Shown here: piece by piece, positions 8,351-16,499 of the stretch
How positions within the stretch are numbered: the first letter of the stretch is position 1
How the letters are laid out: each line of letters starts with the position of its first letter
Program-made: the position numbers and the translations under genes
Source: Nonomuraea rubra
GTDB lineage: Bacteria > Actinomycetota > Actinomycetes > Streptosporangiales > Streptosporangiaceae
Direction: 5' to 3'
Assembly: GCF_014207985.1 (NCBI RefSeq)
Contig: NZ_JACHMI010000001.1
Coordinates: 11,639,001 to 11,703,000, forward strand
DNA: 64,000 bases
Notes under the pieces: generated by a model
Databases searched by the model: none
What the model was told of the DNA's origin: nothing
Seen by the model: only the letters and a program-made list of their open reading frames with translations

Positions 8351-10623
8351 CGGAGATCTCGCGCAGGGAGCGGCTGAGCTTCCGGCTGTCGCGCCTGTAC
8401 CGGCGGGCCGCGGCGCACCTGCCAGAGCTGGGGATCGGCGGGGTGCTGACGGTGGGCGGCACGATCCTGATCCTCCAGGAGGAGCTGATCAAGCAGCTCA
8501 TCGGCGGGTTCCCGACCTGGTTGCTGATCGTGCTCGTCCTGGTGGTGCCGGTCGTGGCGGGCGTGCTCACGTACCTGGTGCGCCGCCGCCGTCCCGAGCC
8601 CGGGCCCCGGCCGGTCCTGGCGGCCATGCCGTTCCCCGACCGGGTGGACGGCCTGGTGGGCAGGGACGCCGAGCTGCGGCGGATCAAGGAGGAGGCCCTG
8701 GAGCACGGGATCGTCGTGGTGCACGGCGGCATCGGCATGGGCACGTCCTCCGTGGCCATCCAGGCGGGGTGGGACCTGGCGGGCGAGGAGCGCAAGCAGC
8801 GCTACGCCGACCTGCGCGGCCCCGACAGGGACCGTCCCGAGACGCCGCTGAGCGTGGCCCAGCGGGTGCTGCGCACGCTGAACCGCCCGCCGGGCGGCAT
8901 CCAGGAGCCACAGGACGCGACCGCGCAGGTGATCGAGGCGCTCACCGGCACGGGCTGCGTGCTCCTGCTGGACAACGTCAGCTCGTGGAGCCAGGTCGAG
9001 TGGCTGCCGACCCGGGTGCCCGGCGCGCACGTCGTGGTGGCGGGCACGCTCACCGACCCGCCGCCGCAGCACGTGCAGCCCATCCAGCTCGGCCCGCTCG
9101 CCCCCGACGCGGGCCGGGCCCTGCTCACCCGCCACCTCGGCGCCGAGCGGGGCTCCCCCGACCCGAAGGCGCTGGACCTGCTGGTCGACTCCTGCCTGGG
9201 CAGCCCGCTGGAGATCGTCAGGGTCGGCCGCTGGCTGGCGGGCAATCCGAACGTGCCGCTCCAGACGCTGGTGGACGACCTGCGCAGCCTGTCTGTCGCC
9301 GACACGCTCGACTTCGTGCTCGGGCTCAGCGTCAAGCAGCTCAGGCCGACGGCCAAGCAGCTCTTCGTGCTGCTGGCCGGGCTGCCGATCGCGGAGGTGG
9401 ACCACCAGGCCGCCGCCGCGCTGCTCGGCGTGCCGTCCGCCGCGGACGCGATCAACGAGCTGGCCGAGCTTGGGCTGGTGGAGAACGTCCGGATGACGCG
9501 CGTCAGGGTGTCGAGCGCGTTCCGCGGCGGCGGCGCGGACAGCACGCCCCGGGAGGTGGCGGCCTGGCGGCGGCTGGTCGAGCACTTCGCCGAGCAGGCC
9601 GGCGCGTACGCGGAGCGGCTGCCCGCCGAGGAGGCCAGGACCTGGTTCGCGATGGAGGACCGGGTGCTGCTCCAGGTGCTGGCCCGCAAGGCGCCCGCGC
9701 CCAGGACCGGGCGCGCGCTCGCGCGGATCGCGGACGCGCTGGAGACCTGGTTCCGGCTCGAACAGCGGCACGAGGACCGGCTGCGCGCGGCGGCGGAGCT
9801 GGCCAGGGCCGCAGAGGCGCTCGGGGACGAGCCGGTGCAGGCCACGGCCGAGCTGCGCCAGTGCGCGATCCTGCTCACCTCGGGCGACCCGCGCAAGGCG
9901 CGCCAGCACTTCAACCGCTCGGCGGCGCTGCGGGTCAGGGTCGAGTCGTGGCCTGCGGAGCTGCACCTGGCGCACGCGGCGATCCTCCTGTCCGGCGGCG
10001 ACGAGTTCACCGCCGTCGAGTCCGCCCTCGTCCGGTACGGGCAGGCGCTGGCCGGCGGCGACGTCCTCGGCCAGGCCATCCGGCTGGCGAACGTGGCGGC
10101 GCTGCTCATGCGCAGGGGCCAGACGCTCGACCACGACGGCCGCGGCCCCGAGGCCCGCAGCCTGTACACCAACGCCAGGGTGGTGCTGTTCCAGGCGGTC
10201 GACCTGGCGCGGCGGGCCGGCGAGCCCGCGACCGAGGCGCACGCCCAGGAACTGCTCGCGCTGGCCCACCACTACCTGGGCCAGAGCCACGACGCCGGCC
10301 TCCACCTGGACGAGGCCGAGCGGCTCTACGCCGGGGCGGCGGACGAGCTGGGGCGGGCGCGCTGCCTGGTGCACCGGGCCGGGATCATGCTGGAGGACCC
10401 CGGGCAGGCCGCCGACGCGGTGGCGGCGCTGCTGGAGGAGGCCGAGCCGCGGCTGCCCCAGGCAGGGGTGAGCACCGCGCTGGTCCACCTGCACCTGGGC
10501 AGGCTGCGGAGGGAGCGCGCCGCGGAGCACCGGGAGGCCGGGCTGGCGGCCCTGTCACCCTGGGACGGGATCGCCGAGCCCAGGCAGGTCAGCGAGCTGC
10601 GGGCGCTGTTATCGGCCCTGTGA
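8347..10623 (+). CDS. Membrane-anchored NB-ARC/TPR-like protein with degenerate P-loop
   Basis: A 758-residue protein. Two N-terminal membrane helices (about 29-45 and 56-78) are followed by a STAND-like NTPase region that opens with DGLVGRDAELRRI (101-113). The remaining 400 residues are helical TPR-like repeats rich in Ala/Leu/Arg. The P-loop reads GGIGMGTSS (about 127-135), so the Walker A lysine is replaced by threonine. Walker B is LLLDNVSS, and the usual TSR sensor slot reads AGT. Nucleotide hydrolysis is therefore doubtful. The GTG start overlaps the permease stop (GTGA), making it the last gene of the operon with the pseudo-ATPase. It could be a cytoplasmic scaffold or sensor for that complex. 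Confidence 0.7.
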   Translation: MTEISRRERLSFRLSRLYRRAAAHLPELGIGGVLTVGGTILILQEELIKQLIGGFPTWLLIVLVLVVPVVAGVLTYLVRRRRPEPGPRPVLAAMPFPDRVDGLVGRDAELRRIKEEALEHGIVVVHGGIGMGTSSVAIQAGWDLAGEERKQRYADLRGPDRDRPETPLSVAQRVLRTLNRPPGGIQEPQDATAQVIEALTGTGCVLLLDNVSSWSQVEWLPTRVPGAHVVVAGTLTDPPPQHVQPIQLGPLAPDAGRALLTRHLGAERGSPDPKALDLLVDSCLGSPLEIVRVGRWLAGNPNVPLQTLVDDLRSLSVADTLDFVLGLSVKQLRPTAKQLFVLLAGLPIAEVDHQAAAALLGVPSAADAINELAELGLVENVRMTRVRVSSAFRGGGADSTPREVAAWRRLVEHFAEQAGAYAERLPAEEARTWFAMEDRVLLQVLARKAPAPRTGRALARIADALETWFRLEQRHEDRLRAAAELARAAEALGDEPVQATAELRQCAILLTSGDPRKARQHFNRSAALRVRVESWPAELHLAHAAILLSGGDEFTAVESALVRYGQALAGGDVLGQAIRLANVAALLMRRGQTLDHDGRGPEARSLYTNARVVLFQAVDLARRAGEPATEAHAQELLALAHHYLGQSHDAGLHLDEAERLYAGAADELGRARCLVHRAGIMLEDPGQAADAVAALLEEAEPRLPQAGVSTALVHLHLGRLRRERAAEHREAGLAALSPWDGIAEPRQVSELRALLSAL

Positions 10624-10627
10624 GCGG

Positions 10628-11323
10628 TCAGACGGCCACCGTCGCCAGCGTCCTCCCGTCGAAGGTCTGGATGGTGAAGTGGTTCAGCTCGGACTGCGGG
10701 AGGCTGGTGCCGCCGTGCAGGAGCAGCGGGTCGGGCGAGCCGGGCACGCCGTACCCCTTCTCGGGCACGCCCCAGCTCGCGACGACCTCCGAGCGGCCGT
10801 CGTCGCCCACCGCCATGAGCCGGCACTGCAGCGGGCCCTTGACGCCCTTGAGCTCCAGCGCGACGTGGGTGCCCCAGCCCTTGTCCTCCACGCCGACGAG
10901 CCCGGACACGCCGGTGGCCGGGTCGCTGACGGGGTAGGTGCGGCCGGTCATGAGCAGGGCGCGGGCCGGGCTGTGGATGCTGTCGGGGTTGGGGCCGCTG
11001 GTGAAGGAGCTGACGCCGAGGAAGACGCCGGCCGCGACCACGAGGCACGCGGCGGCGGTCATGAAGCCGCGGTGGAGGCGGCGGCGCCTGCGCTCCTTGG
11101 CGGCGCGGTGGACCAGCAGGGACTCCACCTGCGGGTCGGCCGGATGGGGCAGGAGATCGTCCGGATGGACGGTCTTGATCAGCTCGCCCATCGCGGCGAA
11201 CGACCCCACTTCCGACGCGCAGCTCCCGCAGCCGTCCAGATGGCGCTCGAAAGCGGCCCGCTCCTCCTCGCTGAGCAGGCCGAGCGCGTACGCGGCCACG
11301 TCCTCGTGGTGTACCTCTGTCAT
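10628..11323 (-). CDS. Anti-sigma factor with zinc-finger (zf-HC2) domain
   Basis: A 231-residue membrane protein. An N-terminal zf-HC2 anti-sigma domain is visible (HH at 5-6, then H28, C32 and C35 in HLDGCGSC), followed by a basic stretch, one membrane helix (about 87-107) and an extracytoplasmic domain of about 120 residues that probably senses the envelope. Proteins of this type hold their ECF sigma factor inactive at the membrane. It lies 34 bp downstream of the sigma gene on the same strand, as expected for such a pair. The signal sensed is not known. Confidence 0.85.
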   Translation of the reverse strand: MTEVHHEDVAAYALGLLSEEERAAFERHLDGCGSCASEVGSFAAMGELIKTVHPDDLLPHPADPQVESLLVHRAAKERRRRRLHRGFMTAAACLVVAAGVFLGVSSFTSGPNPDSIHSPARALLMTGRTYPVSDPATGVSGLVGVEDKGWGTHVALELKGVKGPLQCRLMAVGDDGRSEVVASWGVPEKGYGVPGSPDPLLLHGGTSLPQSELNHFTIQTFDGRTLATVAV

Positions 11324-11357
11324 GGCGCCACCCCCCTGTCATCGTGACGCACCTGGA

Positions 11358-11882
11358 TCACGGCAGCGTCACCCCCCTTTCCTCCAGCGCGACCCGTAAG
11401 GCGCGCATGGCGTAGTACACGCGGGACTTCACCGTGCCCACGGGCACGCCGATCGTCTCCGCCGCCTCCTGGACGGTGCGGTCCAGGAGGAACGTCTCGG
11501 TGAGCACCTGCCGGTGCGCCGGGGAGAGCGACATCATCGCGTCGGTGACGACGATCTCCCGCAGGAGCTGCTCGTCCTCGGCCGCCACGGGCATGACGCG
11601 TTCGGGGATGTCCTCGACCGTGTCGAGGGGGCGGGAGCCGGAGCGGCGGCGGTTGTCGATGACGACCCGCCGCGCGACCGTGGCCAGCCAGGGCATCAGC
11701 GAACCTGAGTCCGTACGGAGGTCGTGAAGGTTGCGCCAGGCTCGGACCAGGGTCTCCTGGACGACGTCCTCGGCCCAGCGGCGATCGCCGCCCGTCAGCC
11801 TGACGGCGAAGGCCATCAGGGGGGCGCCATATTCGCGGTAGAGGGCTCTGACCATGGCCTCGTCGGTTACGCGGTGAGTCAC
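11358..11882 (-). CDS. ECF-type RNA polymerase sigma factor
   Basis: A sigma factor of about 174 residues. Region 2 is seen in LYREYGAPLMAFAVRLTGG ... WAEDVVQETLVRAWRN, and the region 4 helix-turn-helix in VQEAAETIGVPVGTVKSRVYYAMRAL. The WLATVARRVVIDNRR segment is typical of ECF factors paired with zf-HC2 anti-sigma proteins. GTG 11882 is chosen because GAGGAG lies 8 bases before it; the longer reading to 11960 has no such site. It is divergent from the secretion ATPase gene at 12052, so it may control that island; this is inference. Confidence 0.88.
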   Translation of the reverse strand: MTHRVTDEAMVRALYREYGAPLMAFAVRLTGGDRRWAEDVVQETLVRAWRNLHDLRTDSGSLMPWLATVARRVVIDNRRRSGSRPLDTVEDIPERVMPVAAEDEQLLREIVVTDAMMSLSPAHRQVLTETFLLDRTVQEAAETIGVPVGTVKSRVYYAMRALRVALEERGVTLP

Positions 11883-12035
11883 TCCGGGGCTCCTCGCGCA
11901 GCGGATATCATGAAATATCGCGCTCGGTAGGCTGATATTGAGAATTATCACTCTAGCCACGAGGCGAGGCCAGGGTTGGGTAGTTTGCCCGTCTCGCCGT
12001 ATAGCTAGATTTATCCGTTAAATCGTGCTTCAGTC

Positions 12036-12051
12036 CCCTGGAGAGGGGATT
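12036..12051 (+). promoter_or_regulatory. Ribosome binding site fixing the start of the FHA-FtsK gene
   Basis: GGAGAGG lies just upstream of ATG 12052 with normal spacing. This supports 12052 over the in-frame GTG at 12025. The 170 bp between the sigma factor start (11882) and this ATG is A/T-richer than its surroundings and must hold both divergent promoters; I cannot assign the -35 and -10 boxes with confidence. Confidence 0.6.
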
Positions 12052-15000
12052 ATGATCATTCGGTTGACGATCCGCGATCCGGCGGCCTCCACCGCCGTCG
12101 ACGCCGAGGTGACGGCGGAGCCCGAGACCCTCGTCGGCTCGCTGCTGCGGGCGCTGCCCTTCCCCGTCAGAGGCCGCCCCTGTTACGTCGGCGGCGACAA
12201 GCTCGACCCCGACTCCCGCGTCGCCGACAGCCCCCTGGTGCCGGGGGCGACGATCAGCGTGGGCGAGCCGGAGCGTACGCAGCCCTGGCGGCCGCTGGCG
12301 GCGGCGGGCGCGATCCGCGTGTTCGCCGGCCCGGACGCCGGCCGGGTGATCTGGCTCAGCCCCGGCAGCTACGTCATCGGCCGCGAGTGGACCGACCTCA
12401 GCCTGCCGCGCGACCAGAAGGCGTCCAGGCGGCACGCCCGCCTCGACGTGTCGTGGACCGGCGAGGCCACGGTCGTCGATCTCGGCTCGCGCAACGGCAC
12501 CCTGGTGAACGAGCTGCGCGTCCAGAGCCCGGTGGCGCTGCGTCCCGACGGGGTGCTCCAGGTGGGCGACGACCGGATGCGGTGGGCGCCGCTGCCGTCC
12601 ACCCGGCTCAGGACCACCCGCGCGCGGGACGGCCGCATCGACTTCGACCGGGCCTTCTCCCCCGCCCCAGCCGTCGCGGGCGCCCGCATCACCATGCCCA
12701 GGAACGAGATCCCGCAGCGCAATATCGCCGTGGCGCTGATTTCGTCACTGTTGCCGCTGCCGATATCGATCGCGATGGCAGTCCTGTTGAAAAGTCCATA
12801 TTTTCTGCTGTTCGGAATTCTGACGCCGATCACGTTCTTCGGCACGCAGTGGGTGGAAGGGCGGCAGCGCAAGAAGAAAGAGCGCGAGTTCGACCAGCGC
12901 AAACGCGACACGCTTGAACGCATCAGGCAGCACGTCGTGCACGAGCAGTGGTTGCGGCACGTCGTCGCGCCCGACGAGGTGGACCTGACGTTCGCCGCCA
13001 CTCACGAGGGGCCGGGCCTGTGGCCGCGCAACGCCGACTCGCCCGACGGGCTCACCCTGCGCGTCGGCGTGGCGGACGAGCCGGCCACGATCACGTTCGA
13101 CGGCGAGCCGTGGCCGGAGTTCACGCCGCCGGTCCTGCGCGGCGTGCCCGTCACCGTGGACCTGCGCCAGATCGGCGTGCTGGGCGTCATCGGCCCGCCG
13201 GAGCCGGTGGACGCGCTGCTGCGCTGGCTGCTGGTCCAGCTCGGCACCCTGCGCGCGCCCGACGAGCTGCGGCTGGTGGTGATCACCGCGTCCGGGGGCG
13301 GGCACCTGGCCTGGGCGCGCTGGCTGCCGCACCTGAACGTGGACGCCCCCGTACCGTGCCTGGTCGGCAACACGCCCGAGACCCGCACGGAACGCATCGA
13401 GGAGCTCAAGGACCTGGTCACCGAGCGGCTCAAGGCCAAGGAGCGGCGCGTCGCCTTCGGCGAGGAGATCGTCGTCGTCCTCGACGGGGCGCGGGCGTTA
13501 CGCGACATCCCCGGCATGAAGGAGGTGCTGCGGGAGGGCCCCTCCGTCGGCGTGTACGTGATCTGCGCCGACCAGCGCAGCCTGAACGAGTGCCGCGGCG
13601 TCTGCGAGCTGGACGGCACCGGCATGCTGCTCACCAGGGGCCGCCAGGGCCTGCCGGTCGCCGTGCAGCCCGAGAGCCTCGGCGAGCAGGCCGCCGAGCG
13701 CATCGCCCGCGCCGTGGCGCCCATGCGCGACCGCCTCACCCTGGCCAGGGCCGAGAGCGTCATCCCCGACGCCGTACGCCTGCTCGACGCGCTCGGCCTG
13801 GGCGTCCCCGGCCCCGAGGCCGTGCTGGCGCGCTGGGCCGCCGACCCCGGGCCCACGACGAAGGTGTGCATCGGCGCCGACGGCACCGGCCCCGTGACCG
13901 TGGACCTCGCGGCGGACGGGCCGCACACGATGCTCGGCGGGGCCACGGGCGCGGGCAAGAGCATCCTGCTGCAGACCCTGGTCACCTCGCTGCTGCTGGC
14001 CAACCGCCCCGACGAGCTGAACCTGGTGCTCGTCGACTTCAAGGGCGGCAGCGCGTTCCTGCCGTTCGAGCACTGCCCGCACGTGGTCGGGCTGATCCGC
14101 TCGACCGGCGACACCGCCGCGGACGTCTTCGACGAGAGCGCCGCCCGCCGCGTCCTGGCCTCCGTACGGGCCGAGGTGCGGCGGCGCGAGGCCATCCTCG
14201 CCAGGTACGGCGGCGAGATCGACGCCTACTGGAACGCCGGAGGGCGGCTGCCCCGGCTGGTCATGGTGTTCGACGAGTTCGCCCGCGTGCTGGAGACCTC
14301 GCCCGACTTCCTGCGCGAGCTGGTGAACGTGGCCGCCAAGGGCCGCTCGCTCGGCATGCACCTGGTGCTGGCCACGCAGTCGCTGCAGGGCAAGCTGTCA
14401 CCCGAGCTGAAGAACAACATCTCCCTGCGCATCACCCTGCGCCAGAACGAGCCCTCCGACAGCACCGAGGTGCTCGGCGTGCCCGACGCCGCCACGATCC
14501 CGTCACGGCTGCGCGGCCGCGGCATGATCATGCGGGTGGGCGGCGAGCAGCGCACTCCCCAGCTCTTCCAGACCGGCTACCTGGGCGACCCGCCGCCCAC
14601 CGGCTCGGCCCCCGCCACCGCCCGGCTGACGCCCTGGCCCGCGCTCGGGCTGCCGAGGCCGGAGCTCCGGGACGCGCCGCGGGCCAGCCGTACCGACCAG
14701 GACCTGGCCATCGCGGCCGTGCTGGAGGCCGCGCCGCGCCTGTCCACCGAGCCGCCGTTCCGGCCCCTGCTGCCGCCCTTGCCCGCCGCGCTGCCGCTGA
14801 CCGCGCTGCCGGGGGCGGGCGGGGTGCCGTTCGCGCTGCTGGACGACCCGGCCAACCAGGCGCAGCCCGCCATGGGGCTGGACCTGGGCGGGACCGAGCG
14901 GCTCATGGTGGCAGGGGGGCCGCAGTCGGGGCGCACGACGTTCTGCCGGACGCTGATCTCCAGCCTGGCGGCGCGCTGCTCGCCCGAGCAGGTGTGGCTG

Positions 15001-16242
15001 TACGTGGTGGAGAACCAGCCGGGCGGGCTGGCCGCGTACGCGTCGCTGCCGCACTGCGGGGCCGTCATCGGCGGCGGGGAGCCCGACCGGATCAGGCGGC
15101 TGGTGACGTGGCTGGCCGAGGAGGTGGAGCGGCGGCGGCTGGCCCGCCTGTCGCCCGGGGAGCCGTCCGCGCCGGTGATCGTGCTCGTCATCGACGGGTG
15201 GGAGTACTTCGAGGATCGCGGCAGCCCCGACTTCTTCGAGACGCCGCTGCTCGTCACCCTGCGCGGGATCGTGGCCGGCGGGCCGCCCGTGGGCGTCCAC
15301 ACGGTGGCCGTGGGCGGGCACGACATGTTGCGGGGCAAGACGCCCGACCTGTTCTCACGGCGGCTGTTCCTGCCGTTCCCCCGGGAGGAGACGCGGCGGT
15401 CGTACCTGACGTCCGGCATGGTGTCGCCGCCCGTACTCGCCGGACGGGCCATCGAGGCGGCCGGCGGGCTGCACGCCCAGATCTGCCTCCCACCCGAGGA
15501 CCTGCCCGCCCCCGCCCGCCGCCCCTCCCACGCCCGCCCCGCCCAAGGCCCCAAGCCCTTCCCGCCGCTCCCGGCCGCCGTCCCGCTGGGCGAGCTGCCG
15601 GACCAGGCCATCGGCGTCGGCGGCCCCGACGTCACCCCCGTCGAGCTCGACCTCTTCGACCTCGGTCCCCACCTCGTGCTGGTCTCCGGCCCCTCCGGCT
15701 CGGGCCGCAGCAACGCGGCGCTGGTCATGGCCACCGTACTGCTGCGGGCGGGGGTGCGGGTCCTGGCCATCGGGCCGCCCCGCTCGCCGCTGGTGCGCTC
15801 GCTGCCCGAGGCGCGGGCGCTTGCGGGCACCTCGTTCACGGACGCCGCCCTGCGGGAGGCCGTGGAGGCTTTCGAGGGGGAACGGTACGCGGTGGTGGTG
15901 GACGACCTCGACCAGGTGACCGTCACGGCCAGGGAGCAGGGGTTCGACACCCTGCCCACGTTGCTGCAGGACATCCTCGCGCCGTCGGAGCTGGGGCGGC
16001 GGGCGCTGGTGTTGTGCGGGGACGCCACGCCGCTGCTGGAGGGGCACCGGCGGGCACTGTCGGGCGAGGTGAGCGAGGTGCTGCGGTCGGGAACCCGGTT
16101 CCTGCTGACGCCCACCAGCCGGGTGCACGCCCGCGAGCACGGCATCAACCTGGAGCCGGACCAGTTCTTCGGGGGGCCGGTGGGGCGGGCGTACATGGGG
16201 ACGGCTCGGCGGCTGGATCTGGTGCAGTTCGCGGTGCTTTAG
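12052..16242 (+). CDS. EssC/EccC-like type VII secretion ATPase (FHA + FtsK/SpoIIIE)
   Basis: A 1396-residue protein. In order it has an N-terminal ubiquitin-like or beta-rich domain (1-80), an FHA domain (about 92-175, with IGRE, SRRHA and GSRNGT), two membrane helices (about 224-263), and three FtsK/SpoIIIE-type ATPase domains. Domain 1 has a full Walker A (GGATGAGKS, near 628) and Walker B (LVMVFDEFA). Domains 2 and 3 have Arg for the Walker A Lys (GPQSGRTT near 956; GPSGSGRS near 1211), with Walker B-like VLVIDG and VVVDDLD. This is the FHA-membrane-D1-D2-D3 plan of EssC, the motor that recognises WXG100 substrates. Its stop overlaps the convergent zinc-ribbon gene by four bases. Confidence 0.88.
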   Translation: MIIRLTIRDPAASTAVDAEVTAEPETLVGSLLRALPFPVRGRPCYVGGDKLDPDSRVADSPLVPGATISVGEPERTQPWRPLAAAGAIRVFAGPDAGRVIWLSPGSYVIGREWTDLSLPRDQKASRRHARLDVSWTGEATVVDLGSRNGTLVNELRVQSPVALRPDGVLQVGDDRMRWAPLPSTRLRTTRARDGRIDFDRAFSPAPAVAGARITMPRNEIPQRNIAVALISSLLPLPISIAMAVLLKSPYFLLFGILTPITFFGTQWVEGRQRKKKEREFDQRKRDTLERIRQHVVHEQWLRHVVAPDEVDLTFAATHEGPGLWPRNADSPDGLTLRVGVADEPATITFDGEPWPEFTPPVLRGVPVTVDLRQIGVLGVIGPPEPVDALLRWLLVQLGTLRAPDELRLVVITASGGGHLAWARWLPHLNVDAPVPCLVGNTPETRTERIEELKDLVTERLKAKERRVAFGEEIVVVLDGARALRDIPGMKEVLREGPSVGVYVICADQRSLNECRGVCELDGTGMLLTRGRQGLPVAVQPESLGEQAAERIARAVAPMRDRLTLARAESVIPDAVRLLDALGLGVPGPEAVLARWAADPGPTTKVCIGADGTGPVTVDLAADGPHTMLGGATGAGKSILLQTLVTSLLLANRPDELNLVLVDFKGGSAFLPFEHCPHVVGLIRSTGDTAADVFDESAARRVLASVRAEVRRREAILARYGGEIDAYWNAGGRLPRLVMVFDEFARVLETSPDFLRELVNVAAKGRSLGMHLVLATQSLQGKLSPELKNNISLRITLRQNEPSDSTEVLGVPDAATIPSRLRGRGMIMRVGGEQRTPQLFQTGYLGDPPPTGSAPATARLTPWPALGLPRPELRDAPRASRTDQDLAIAAVLEAAPRLSTEPPFRPLLPPLPAALPLTALPGAGGVPFALLDDPANQAQPAMGLDLGGTERLMVAGGPQSGRTTFCRTLISSLAARCSPEQVWLYVVENQPGGLAAYASLPHCGAVIGGGEPDRIRRLVTWLAEEVERRRLARLSPGEPSAPVIVLVIDGWEYFEDRGSPDFFETPLLVTLRGIVAGGPPVGVHTVAVGGHDMLRGKTPDLFSRRLFLPFPREETRRSYLTSGMVSPPVLAGRAIEAAGGLHAQICLPPEDLPAPARRPSHARPAQGPKPFPPLPAAVPLGELPDQAIGVGGPDVTPVELDLFDLGPHLVLVSGPSGSGRSNAALVMATVLLRAGVRVLAIGPPRSPLVRSLPEARALAGTSFTDAALREAVEAFEGERYAVVVDDLDQVTVTAREQGFDTLPTLLQDILAPSELGRRALVLCGDATPLLEGHRRALSGEVSEVLRSGTRFLLTPTSRVHAREHGINLEPDQFFGGPVGRAYMGTARRLDLVQFAVL

Positions 16243-16499
16243 AGGCGCTGGGCGTGGCGGAGCTGCTCTTCCATGTTCCAGTCCGGGGGCCGCTTCGACT
16301 TGCGGAACCAGGGGCATCCATTGGCGATCCATTCCTCCCTGGCACGGCGCACCGAGTCCGGGGAGGAGTCCTCGTAACCGAACTCGGTGCCGCAGCAGGC
16401 ACAGATCGCCCGGTTGGGTGTCATGCCGTCATCACCCCACGGAGGCTCCGACTGGAGCAGACCGCAAACCCGGCAGTGCATGTCGCCGTCATTGGGCAT
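16239..16499 (-). CDS. Small zinc-ribbon protein, candidate immunity protein to the RHS toxin
   Basis: An 86-residue protein with two CxxC pairs (CRVC near the N-terminus, CACC near residue 34) and a tail with WIANGCPWFRKSKRPPDWN. This matches the pattern of a widespread small bacterial zinc-ribbon family (CPxCG ... CPCCGxEFGYDD ... W). ATG 16499 overlaps the last 11 bases of the RHS toxin gene, so the two are translationally coupled. A small gene directly after a polymorphic toxin is usually its immunity gene; that role is inferred from position only. A longer reading to 16586 would lie inside the toxin gene and is rejected. Confidence 0.6.
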   Translation of the reverse strand: MPNDGDMHCRVCGLLQSEPPWGDDGMTPNRAICACCGTEFGYEDSSPDSVRRAREEWIANGCPWFRKSKRPPDWNMEEQLRHAQRL

